From positions 1-34,938 of the forward strand of contig CAIKHO010000005.1 in NCBI GenBank assembly GCA_903827245.1: a DNA stretch of 34,938 nucleotides, read 5' to 3'. The notes under the pieces are model-generated. The model was not told the origin of the DNA, made no database searches, and saw nothing but the letters and a program-made list of their open reading frames with translations. Both the position numbers and the translations under genes were made by a program. Source of the DNA: an uncultured Opitutia bacterium. GTDB taxonomy: Bacteria; Verrucomicrobiota; Verrucomicrobiia; Opitutales; Opitutaceae. Shown here piece by piece: positions 15,026 to 22,452 of this stretch. Each line of letters begins with the position of its first letter. Position 1 is the first letter of the stretch.

Positions 15026-15466
15026 ATGAAACCCCTAGCCCTTCTCGCCTTGCTCGCCCTCGGCGTTGCCGTCCGGGCCGCCTCGCTCGATGTGCCCCCC
15101 ACTGACGTAATCATGCTCGACCACGCCAAGGTCGACGACTCCTTCGCGAAGGGGCTCCCGTTATTGCTCAATACCAGCTACAAGATCTCGGCGGGCCGCC
15201 GCGTGATGCCGGGCTCGGTCGAGTTTCATGGGCGCGACACCGACATCATCTATGTGACCGAGGGCACGGCGACCTTTGTCACCGGGGGCACCATGGTGGA
15301 GCCCAAGCAGACCGGGCCGAATGAAACGCATGCCACCGCCATCACGGGCGGTGTGGCGCACCATCTGACCAAGGGCGACATGATCGTGATTCCCGCCGGC
15401 ACGCCGCACTGGTTCAAGGAAGTGCCCGGAACCTTTCTCTACCTCCTTATCAAGGTGACGAAGTGA
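15026..15466 (+). CDS. Exported cupin-domain protein
   Basis: The start at MKPLALLALL gives a short signal peptide (LLALLALGVAVRAAS). The 146-residue product is a single cupin beta-barrel. Motif 1 is EFHGRDTDIIYVTEG and motif 2 is GDMIVIPAGTPHWF; together they offer His and Glu residues that could bind a divalent metal. Upstream in-frame sequence is intergenic repeat and is excluded. Small exported cupins have varied roles, such as sugar isomerases, dioxygenases or plain binding proteins, and nothing nearby fixes the substrate. After it, 15467-15644 has only a weak GAACCG/CGGTTC dyad at 15611-15626. Confidence 0.82.
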   Translation: MKPLALLALLALGVAVRAASLDVPPTDVIMLDHAKVDDSFAKGLPLLLNTSYKISAGRRVMPGSVEFHGRDTDIIYVTEGTATFVTGGTMVEPKQTGPNETHATAITGGVAHHLTKGDMIVIPAGTPHWFKEVPGTFLYLLIKVTK

Positions 15467-15644
15467 GGGCGTCCACCGCGGCGTAATCGGGGTCAGGCAG
15501 GAATGGCGCCAATTTCCATAGGATTCCCTGTGGAGACGGCGTTAACTTTCGTCAAAGAGATGATCGGCCCGAACCGTCACCGCTCTCGCGGATACAAAAT
15601 TAACATGCAAGAACCGGACCCGGTTCCGGGCCTGCAGATTCCGG

Positions 15645-15800
15645 TCATTTCTTCGCGCTCAAACCGCCCATCAGATAGATGACGAGAACGATCAACAAGA
15701 CGAGGCCGAGGCCGCTGCCGCCATAGACGGGGCCTCCCACGTAGAAGCCGCCGCCGCCGAACAACAGGAGAAGAACGATGATCAGAAGGAGTGGATTCAT
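15645..15800 (-). CDS. DUF3309-like small hydrophobic protein
   Basis: This gene encodes 51 residues starting MNPLLLIIVLLLLFGGGG. Two hydrophobic helices (about 3-14 and 31-44) flank a Gly-rich, Tyr-containing turn (GGGGFYVGGPVYGGSG), and the end is basic (SAKK). That pattern matches the small DUF3309 family of Gly-rich membrane peptides found in Proteobacteria and others, whose function is unknown. The gene starts 3 bases after the stop codon of the CsbD-like gene, so they form an operon. In other genomes I recall such proteins next to stress genes, which fits. Confidence 0.8.
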   Translation of the reverse strand: MNPLLLIIVLLLLFGGGGFYVGGPVYGGSGLGLVLLIVLVIYLMGGLSAKK

Positions 15801-15803
15801 GGC

Positions 15804-15983
15804 TCAGTTCCCCTCGGATTTCTGGCGAGCTCCGACGCTTTTCTGGATCTTGCCGATAAGCTCCTGGGCACGGCCCTTGGCCTGAAGCAGACGGTTGCCC
15901 ATGACCTTGCCGACGACAGCCTTGGTGTCACCCTTGACGATGTTCGCGGTACCGGCGGCCTTGTTGCGAGTGCTAGCTTTCAT
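15804..15983 (-). CDS. CsbD-family small stress protein
   Basis: The 59-residue basic protein begins MKASTRNKAA. The stretch GTANIVKGDTKAVVGKVMGN followed by LLQAKGRAQELIGKIQKSVG is the CsbD pattern, in which N(x)xKG repeats precede a hydrophobic-charged helix. CsbD in Bacillus subtilis belongs to the sigma-B general stress regulon; the molecular role is unknown. It leads the two-gene operon with the DUF3309-like gene and has a candidate ECF-type promoter ~45 bases upstream. The length is near the family norm (~60-70). Confidence 0.85.
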   Translation of the reverse strand: MKASTRNKAAGTANIVKGDTKAVVGKVMGNRLLQAKGRAQELIGKIQKSVGARQKSEGN

Positions 15984-16027
15984 GTGATTTGGATTTGGGG
16001 GTTGTCGAATATGGTGAGCGTGCGAGC

Positions 16028-16056
16028 GACTGACCCAGCAGTCGCACCGGGGTTCC
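16028..16056 (-). promoter_or_regulatory. Candidate ECF-type promoter for the CsbD operon
   Basis: On the reverse strand, GGAACC (16056-16051) is followed after 16 bases by GTCAGTC (16034-16028). GGAAC plus a GTC-like -10 is the classic ECF sigma-factor promoter pattern. It lies ~45 bases before the CsbD-like start. The wider 313-base gap 15984-16296 contains a fragment of the GCAGAGGCGC repeat (near 16060-16095) and nothing else I recognise. Confidence 0.35.
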
Positions 16057-16296
16057 GCTGCGCGAAAATTTCACGCGCAGACCGCGAAGGCGGCCAAAAT
16101 GCCGCAACGCACGGCAAACTGGACCAGACTGCGGATTGATTGAAAATCCAAGTCGCCGAAATTGAGCGATCCCAGCCAGACTCATGCTGCCCAAATGAGA
16201 ACCGCTATGGGGAAACGAGCCGCCTTTTCGCGGAGACGAGGCCGGTCAGCGAAACAGGCCGCTTGATATCCAAGGCCGCAATATGACCTGTCCCTT

Positions 16297-16824
16297 TCAA
16301 ATTCCTGCGGCAGGATTTGTGGCGGTCCCGAAGGAAGCTACCTTTTCATAGGTTGCCTGCATGCGCCTCCAAGCCTGCATGACATTTCCCTGCACATCCG
16401 CCCACGTGCCCGCCGTCGCATTGTCCAGACTGGCAAGCCCGGCTTCCAAGTCGGCGCGGGCTCCGTTGAATTCCCTTATCGCACCATCCCGGGCCCTGGA
16501 AGTGGCGTCCGGGATGCCGGCTAGCTTTGGCGCCATCTCAATCTCATGAACCTTATTGTCCAGTTTCGCCGCCATCCGGTTGAGGTCGGTGGCGAGTTCG
16601 GCGCGATTCCCGTAGATGTAGTCCTTCATGCCATTCCCGGAATCCGTAGTCGCCGCCTTGACGCCATTGATGTCATCCTTGGTGGCTTGAACGGTCTTCC
16701 CGGCATCATTTGTTGCAGTTTGAACGATCGAGCTGGCGCCGTCGTTTTTTGCACAACCGGAAACCGAGAGGACCGCAGCACTCAGGGCCGCGATGAAAAG
16801 GAAGAATGGGCGAGGGGTTTTCAT
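16297..16824 (-). CDS. Lipoprotein of unknown function, helical
   Basis: Starting at MKTPRPFFLF, the 175-residue product has a lipoprotein signal with the lipobox VSGC (Cys24), so it is likely anchored in a membrane. The mature part is almost all helical and Ala/Asp/Asn rich (for example TNDAGKTVQATKDDINGVK and AGIPDATSRARDGAIREF), with periodicity suggesting coiled coils or a helical bundle. Met-rich or catalytic motifs are absent. It precedes the CsbD/DUF3309 pair on the same strand, 313 bases away, so the three may be part of one stress-linked group. Confidence 0.78.
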   Translation of the reverse strand: MKTPRPFFLFIAALSAAVLSVSGCAKNDGASSIVQTATNDAGKTVQATKDDINGVKAATTDSGNGMKDYIYGNRAELATDLNRMAAKLDNKVHEIEMAPKLAGIPDATSRARDGAIREFNGARADLEAGLASLDNATAGTWADVQGNVMQAWRRMQATYEKVASFGTATNPAAGI

Positions 16825-17046
16825 GATATCGATCAACCCTAGCGAAACTCAATGACCGGCGCTATGGGGTGTAAACCGGGAGAGGGGAATCATTTCCCCT
16901 TCGCCGGCATGGAGCCATCCGCTTGGGCGAGTCGCCTATGGAGCTGTCGGCGCAATCGAACCACGCATGCCAACGTCCGCGAGGTTTCGTACTTTGGCCT
17001 CCTAGCCAATTCATCCCTGTAGGCACAAGTGACCGTCGGGCGGCAG

Positions 17047-18090
17047 TCAGGGACTGGCGGACACGGGCTGCGGCCCGGGTGCGGGGCGCAGGGCGGAACC
17101 TTCGAGCCAGGTCCCGCGGGTTATCGTGGTGTGCGGATTGGCCGGGAGGCCGCGGTCGTTGCGAATCATCTTTTCGATCACGAGGCGCGCGGCCGTTCCA
17201 CCGAGGACAAAGGGATTCTGGCAGATTCCGGGCACGGCACTCTCCGGCGTGGCGTTGACGTTGAAAAACTGCATCGGGCCCACCCCGCGCTGGTCGACCC
17301 ATCCCTGCACGAGATCGAGATACAGCCGGGAGGTGACAATGGCGTCCGGCCGGTACCGCCGGCACCATGACGCGAAGGACGCCGGATGCCAGGCGGGCAG
17401 GATCAGGGGCGGGATCGCGGCAAAAAACGTGTCATGTTTTTGCTCCACCCAATACGCGGCACCGTTCAACTGCTCGGTGCGCTCATGCCCGTTCGTGGAC
17501 AAAAACAATCCGACCCGCCGGATTTTCCGCAGGCGGCATTCCATCATGATGCGGCGCATCCCGGCGTAATGGTCATGCACGAGGCGGTCGAACGGCGGGC
17601 CGGTAAAGGTGTACTCGATGACCACGGTGCAGTACCTGTCCCAATCGAGGCTGAAATCCCCGCGCGCCTGTGGCAGCGGGCCGACAATCATCCCGTGGAT
17701 GTTACGGGCCCGCAGGATGGAGTTGAGCCGCTGCTCGGTGAGATCGCCGGCGCCCAAGGCGAACAGATCCACCTTGTAGCCATATTCCTCCGCGACCGAC
17801 CGGGCACCTGCCAGATACTGCTCGTAAGGGGAGCCCGGATGTCTGGCGCCCACGACGAAGGCGATGGTATCGTGAAAACGCCGCTCCTTGCGAGAGCGCC
17901 GGAGCGCGATCAAGGCCGACACCAAGGGATGCGGCCGGTAATTCATTTCCTGGGCGATCCGACGGATGCGGCTGCGAGTTGTCTCCGAAAGACGCGTGTC
18001 GTTCCGGAGGGCCAGCGAGACGGTCGTCTGATGGACCCCGGCGGCCGCAGCGACATCTTTCATCGAGGGAGGACGCGGGTGGGATGACAT
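17047..18090 (-). CDS. LacI/GalR-family transcriptional regulator
   Basis: The 347-residue protein begins with a LacI helix-turn-helix (MKDVAAAAGVHQTTVSLALRND, residues ~10-31) and the hinge region RIRRIAQEMNYRPHP (~41-55). A periplasmic-binding-protein-like sensor domain follows (~75-330; for example IHGMIVGPLPQ, RPDAIVTSRL and a closing RLVIEKMIRNDRGLP). Such proteins repress sugar genes until a sugar or sugar phosphate binds. It is divergent from the TonB-dependent receptor gene, with 193 bases between the two start codons, a common arrangement in carbohydrate-scavenging bacteria. The probable target is the shared promoter region. The inducer cannot be read from the sequence. Confidence 0.92.
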   Translation of the reverse strand: MSSHPRPPSMKDVAAAAGVHQTTVSLALRNDTRLSETTRSRIRRIAQEMNYRPHPLVSALIALRRSRKERRFHDTIAFVVGARHPGSPYEQYLAGARSVAEEYGYKVDLFALGAGDLTEQRLNSILRARNIHGMIVGPLPQARGDFSLDWDRYCTVVIEYTFTGPPFDRLVHDHYAGMRRIMMECRLRKIRRVGLFLSTNGHERTEQLNGAAYWVEQKHDTFFAAIPPLILPAWHPASFASWCRRYRPDAIVTSRLYLDLVQGWVDQRGVGPMQFFNVNATPESAVPGICQNPFVLGGTAARLVIEKMIRNDRGLPANPHTTITRGTWLEGSALRPAPGPQPVSASP

Positions 18091-18162
18091 GTCAGTTTTT
18101 ATTCATTGATAAGAACAAACACGGCATCGCTAGCAGGCAAGTATGCAATATCCCCGTCCACA

Positions 18163-18178
18163 TGCCTCTACGGAGGCA
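18163..18178. promoter_or_regulatory. Candidate operator dyad between lacI-type and receptor genes
   Basis: TGCCTC-TACG-GAGGCA is a perfect 6-base dyad with a 4-base centre, 73 bases before the LacI-type start and 106 bases before the receptor start. LacI-type operators are usually dyads of this size. A looser pair, AAGAACAAA (18111) and TTTGTTCTT (18227), also flanks the region. Neither has been tested. Confidence 0.35.
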
Positions 18179-18283
18179 GACCTTGTTACCTACCCTGTCC
18201 GAAGTGCCGCAGCCTGAGATCATGCATTTGTTCTTCATGGACAGATGCGTCCACGGGTCCGGCCAATCCAAGCACCTAGCACC

Positions 18284-21200
18284 ATGAAAATGCCCCGTTG
18301 TTTATCGACCTGTTCCGCGGACCGCCTCTGGGCATCCGCTTTGATGGCGGCTGCCTTGCTCTATCCCTCGCAGACTTGGGCCCAGGCTGCCGCGCCGGAT
18401 GCGGCCGCCCTCGCCAAGTATGACAAGAACCACAACGGCGTACTGGACCCGGATGAAATTTCCGCGATGCACGCCGACCAGGCCAAGGCGGCGCAAACCC
18501 CGGTTTCGAGTGCGCCGGGAGCGACCAACAACCAGGTCGTGACCCTGAACCCCTTCGCGGTCGATGCGAGTAAGGACATCGGCTATTACGCGGAGAACAC
18601 GCTCGCCGGCTCGCGCCTGAACACCAACGTCGGCGATCTGGCCAGCTCGATCACGGTCGTGACCAAGCAGCAGCTCGAGGACACCGGTTCGCTCAACATC
18701 AACGATGTGTTCCTGTACGAGGCGAACACCGAGGGAGCCGCGACTTATACGCCCCTCCAAATCAATCGCGGCCAAGCTGCGGATGTGATCGGCGGATATA
18801 GTGACACCGGCTCAGTCACCAATGCGGCGACCGCCAACCGCGTCCGCGGTCTTGGCTCGGCGGACACGGCCCAGAACAACTATCCGACCCTGGCCCGCCT
18901 GCCCTTCGACTCCTACAATACACAGTCGGTCGAAATCAACCGCGGCCCGAACTCGATGCTTTTCGGCTCCGGCGGCGCCTCAGGCATCGTCAACAATTCG
19001 ACCGCGGAGGCGGCGTTGAACGTGCAGAAAAGCCAGGTCGCGTTCCGCTTCGGCAGCTTTGGCGCGCATCGCGAGAGTCTCAGCACCAACGTGCCGCTGG
19101 GCAAGAAGGTGGCCCTCTATGTGGCGGGGCTTTACGACGACCAGGAATATGAGCGGAAGCCCTCGTCGACCATCACCCGCCGCCAGTACGCCGCGATTAC
19201 GGTCCAGCCCTGGGCTTCGAGCAAGCTGACGGGTGATTACGAGCACTATTCCAACCAGGCGCACGCGCCGAATTTCGTCGCGCCGCTCGATGAGATCACC
19301 ACGTGGCTCAACGCGGGCAAGCCGGCCTGGGACCCAACCACGCAGATGATTACCTTCGCCAACGGCACGATCGCGGGGCCGTTCCTGAATTCAACGCTCG
19401 ACCCGCGGTACACGGCCAACCTCAAGGCCGCCGGCTACACCGCCAACGGCTCCGGCGCCTTCACCAGCTCGACCTCGGCCTTCTACGTTCCCTCCTTCAC
19501 TCCCGAAACCCATAACACGATCTTCGTGAACAATGGCCAGATCACCAGCGCCTATTTTTCCAGCGGTGGCTCGGGCGCCGGCACCAATGGCTCGGCCGCC
19601 ATTCCGACCGCGACCGCGCGGACGCTGCAGCAATGGATCGCCCAGAACGAGAGCATGATCATCACCACCCAGGCACCCACCCCGGTGCCGACGGTCGCCG
19701 GCGCCACCGGCTATACCACTTGGTATGAACGCGGCATCACCAACCCGGCCCTTTACGATTATACCCGGGATAGCGTCGCCGCCTCGAACTATGGCGCTTC
19801 GGAGGCCCAGAACTTTCACCTGGAATTCAACCAGCGGATCTTGAGCAATCTCAACATGGAACTCGGCTGGTTCCGTCAGGAAATCCAGCAATGGGACCAC
19901 TATGGGGTGGGTCAGGGAAACCAGCTCGAGCGAATCCAAGTGGACGCCAACTCCAAAATGATGGACGGAACACCCAATCCCTATTTCGGCGACCCGTACA
20001 CCTACGATTATCAAATGGTGACGAAGTACACCCCGGAACAGAGCAACAATCTGCGCGCGTTGCTGGCGTACGACTACGACTTCACCAAGCATGAGGGCTG
20101 GACCCGCTTCCTCGGCAAGCACCGCCTCGTGGGGCTGGCCAGCCAGCAGAAAGACTGGACCAACAACGTGAACTACACCGTTTCGTACGACTCCGGCGAT
20201 CCGCGGTTCCTGCCCAACGTGAATCCGCCCATTGCCAACAATTTCATCTTTGGCTCCGGCTCCAACAATCTCGAACGCCATTACTACGTCGGCACGGCCG
20301 GGAACGGAGCCATTACGAAGGGATCGCAACAGCTCGGCGAACCGGGCTTCGGCGGGCCCGGCAAGGTGCAATTTCACTATTACGACTGGAACTCGACCAA
20401 CACCTGGCAAACAACCACGATGGGCATCGACGCCAATCAAAGCGGCGGCGGCGCTCAGGACAAAATCACGTCGTCGACCAGTTTTGCCTATCAGGGCAGT
20501 CTCTGGAGCGATCGGGTCATTCCGTTGCTTGGCACTCGCTATGATAAAGTCAGGATCTGGACCCATGCCAGCGGCATCCCGACGCCGGTCGCCTATACAA
20601 ATGGTTTCGGCAATTACGCAGTCACCAAATGGATGGATCCTACTCCGTTGGACTCAGGTGGCGATACCACCACGCTGGGTGGGGTCATGCGGCCGTTCGG
20701 CGGCTGGAGGTACATCGATGAGCGCGCGGCCCAGGGAAACTACTTCTGGGATTTCGTCCGCGGTCTGGCCTTCAGTTACAACCATTCGTCAAATTTCACC
20801 GCGCCCACGTCGCGTAACACCGACTTCTATGGCGTAAACCTGCCCAAGCCCTCCGGCCAGGGACAGGATTACGGCATCCGGGGCAGCATGCTCAACAACA
20901 AGCTTTCCTGGAGCGTCAACTGGTACAAATCCACCGCCGAAAAAGCCCTCGCCACCGCGGCGTCGCTCCCGATCGGCCGGGCGGAACGCATCGACAACAG
21001 CGCGCTCTACACGTGGGCGACCGAGGTTGTGCGCATCCGCAATGGCGAGGATCCAGCCGGGCAGTTTTTCAATAACAACACGGCCGTGCCGCTCACGGTC
21101 GACGAGCAGATCGCGATCAACAAGCTGACCGAAGGACCCAACTCGTTCGTCAATCAATTTGACGTCAACAGCAACGGCGTGAACCAGGTGAAATGGAACT

Positions 21201-22039
21201 CCGGCATTATCCAAGGCACCAATTCATTGAAGTCGAAGGGCGTGGAACTTTCGATCATCTTCAATCCGACGCGCAGCTGGAACATCAAGATTACCGCCGG
21301 ACAGCAGGCTTCGAGCTACAGCAATGCAGCCGGCGAGCTTTCGCAATGGCTCTATGGCCAGGGCGGAACCACCACCAATCCGACCCCCACCAGCCGCCTG
21401 AACTACTGGCAGACCTTGACGGCACCGGACCTGCAGACCGTCTATACCCTGAATAGCGGCAATAAACTGTTTCTGGGTAATTTCTGGGGCAGTTACGGCT
21501 ACACCGGTGACGCGGGCTCCAACACGACGGGCCCCACCAGCACCCCGAAGAGCACCTACTACGGTATCGTCGACTCGCAGTTGTATTCCTTGATCACCCT
21601 GCAAAACCAACGGACGCCGAGCGAGCGGGAATATTCCGCCAGTCTGATCAGCAACTACGCGTTCACGGAAGGCAGGATGAAGGGCTGGGCGGTGGGTACC
21701 GGCGTGCGTTGGGCCTCCAATGCCGTCTCCGGTTACTACGACAGCTACGATCCGGCCCTGTTCACCCATCCGTCCGACACCCAGAATCTGATTTCCTATC
21801 CGGACCTAAAGTCCCCGCAACATACTCCGGCTTTGTTCAACTTGGATGCATGGGTTTCCTACACCACGCGCCTGCCGGTTTTTGGGAAAAGCGTTCGGGC
21901 AAAGTTCCAGCTCAACGGCCGGGCTCTGACTGAGAGTGGCGGACTGACCACCATTCTCTATGAACCCGATGGCACGCCTGCCCAATACCGCATCAACGAT
22001 CCGCGGACATTCTTCATGACCTCGACGTTCGACTTTTGA
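18284..22039 (+). CDS. TonB-dependent outer-membrane receptor with an N-terminal EF-hand
   Basis: The 1251-residue protein starts at MKMPRCLSTC and has a signal peptide ending near QTWAQA. Directly after it lies a perfect 12-residue EF-hand loop, D47-K-N49-H-N51-G-V-L-D55-P-D-E58, that should bind calcium. Then come a TonB-box-like VVTLNPFAV (~85-93), the plug domain (GYYAENTLAGSRLN, SSITVVTKQQLED, up to ~200 with EINRGPNSMLFG) and a long beta-barrel ending in TFFMTSTFDF; the terminal Phe is typical of outer-membrane barrels. The size, well above the usual 650-1000 residues, is common for receptors of this group that import oligosaccharides. It is divergent from the LacI-type gene. The cargo is unknown. 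Confidence 0.93.
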   Translation: MKMPRCLSTCSADRLWASALMAAALLYPSQTWAQAAAPDAAALAKYDKNHNGVLDPDEISAMHADQAKAAQTPVSSAPGATNNQVVTLNPFAVDASKDIGYYAENTLAGSRLNTNVGDLASSITVVTKQQLEDTGSLNINDVFLYEANTEGAATYTPLQINRGQAADVIGGYSDTGSVTNAATANRVRGLGSADTAQNNYPTLARLPFDSYNTQSVEINRGPNSMLFGSGGASGIVNNSTAEAALNVQKSQVAFRFGSFGAHRESLSTNVPLGKKVALYVAGLYDDQEYERKPSSTITRRQYAAITVQPWASSKLTGDYEHYSNQAHAPNFVAPLDEITTWLNAGKPAWDPTTQMITFANGTIAGPFLNSTLDPRYTANLKAAGYTANGSGAFTSSTSAFYVPSFTPETHNTIFVNNGQITSAYFSSGGSGAGTNGSAAIPTATARTLQQWIAQNESMIITTQAPTPVPTVAGATGYTTWYERGITNPALYDYTRDSVAASNYGASEAQNFHLEFNQRILSNLNMELGWFRQEIQQWDHYGVGQGNQLERIQVDANSKMMDGTPNPYFGDPYTYDYQMVTKYTPEQSNNLRALLAYDYDFTKHEGWTRFLGKHRLVGLASQQKDWTNNVNYTVSYDSGDPRFLPNVNPPIANNFIFGSGSNNLERHYYVGTAGNGAITKGSQQLGEPGFGGPGKVQFHYYDWNSTNTWQTTTMGIDANQSGGGAQDKITSSTSFAYQGSLWSDRVIPLLGTRYDKVRIWTHASGIPTPVAYTNGFGNYAVTKWMDPTPLDSGGDTTTLGGVMRPFGGWRYIDERAAQGNYFWDFVRGLAFSYNHSSNFTAPTSRNTDFYGVNLPKPSGQGQDYGIRGSMLNNKLSWSVNWYKSTAEKALATAASLPIGRAERIDNSALYTWATEVVRIRNGEDPAGQFFNNNTAVPLTVDEQIAINKLTEGPNSFVNQFDVNSNGVNQVKWNSGIIQGTNSLKSKGVELSIIFNPTRSWNIKITAGQQASSYSNAAGELSQWLYGQGGTTTNPTPTSRLNYWQTLTAPDLQTVYTLNSGNKLFLGNFWGSYGYTGDAGSNTTGPTSTPKSTYYGIVDSQLYSLITLQNQRTPSEREYSASLISNYAFTEGRMKGWAVGTGVRWASNAVSGYYDSYDPALFTHPSDTQNLISYPDLKSPQHTPALFNLDAWVSYTTRLPVFGKSVRAKFQLNGRALTESGGLTTILYEPDGTPAQYRINDPRTFFMTSTFDF

Positions 22040-22097
22040 GCCAAATCAGGGGTAGTCACTAGGTGCTTTGTGCTATAGCCGTAGGTCTTGGCTCTCA

Positions 22098-22130
22098 AAG
22101 CTTCCCGCCGAAAGGCGGGAAGCTTTTTTT
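22098..22130 (+). terminator. Strong Rho-independent terminator after the receptor gene
   Basis: A perfect 12-base stem (AAGCTTCCCGCC / GGCGGGAAGCTT) closed by a GAAA tetraloop is followed by a T run (22126-22130). It lies 59 bases after the receptor stop codon. The sense of the T run shows that it works on the forward strand. Confidence 0.92.
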
Positions 22131-22175
22131 ATGCCCACTGGAAACGACCCGCAGGATCCCGTTTGTCCGCGGCTA

Positions 22176-22349
22176 TGCCAACGTCCCGTTGGCTACAGAT
22201 TCATAGCATCGAAGGGTGCCGCCGATCTCTGGGCGGCGGTGTGGCGCATCAGCCACCCGGAATCCGCCGCCCGGAGGTCGGAGGCCACCTGGGCCTACCG
22301 GCATGAATTGGCCAGTAGACTAAAGTACAAAACCTAGTGGACGTTGGTA
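22176..22349. mobile_element. MITE-like element, copy 2 (shorter)
   Basis: The right 120 bases (ATGAATTGGCCAGTAGACTA, then AGTACAAAACCTAGTGGACG) match copy 1 (11141-11382) nearly base for base. The left end TGCCAACGTCCCGTTGGCTA also matches copy 1, but ~70 internal bases are missing, removing part of the inner inverted repeat. With the terminator it accounts for the gap 22040-22452. Confidence 0.7.
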
Positions 22350-22452
22350 TTAAGCCTGGCTTGAGGCAGGAGCGGTCATAATCAAGCCACCGGGTACCAG
22401 CGCCTACGTTCCATCCTATACTCGTGAATCGGTTGCCCTGCCCGTCGATCGT

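Noticed and set aside
15611-15626. Terminator from GAACCG/CGGTTC after the cupin gene
   Set aside because: The stem is only 6 bases and no T run follows.
22040-22130. Riboswitch or attenuator near the receptor end
   Set aside because: The hairpin is after the stop codon, with a plain GAAA loop and T run, which is a simple terminator.
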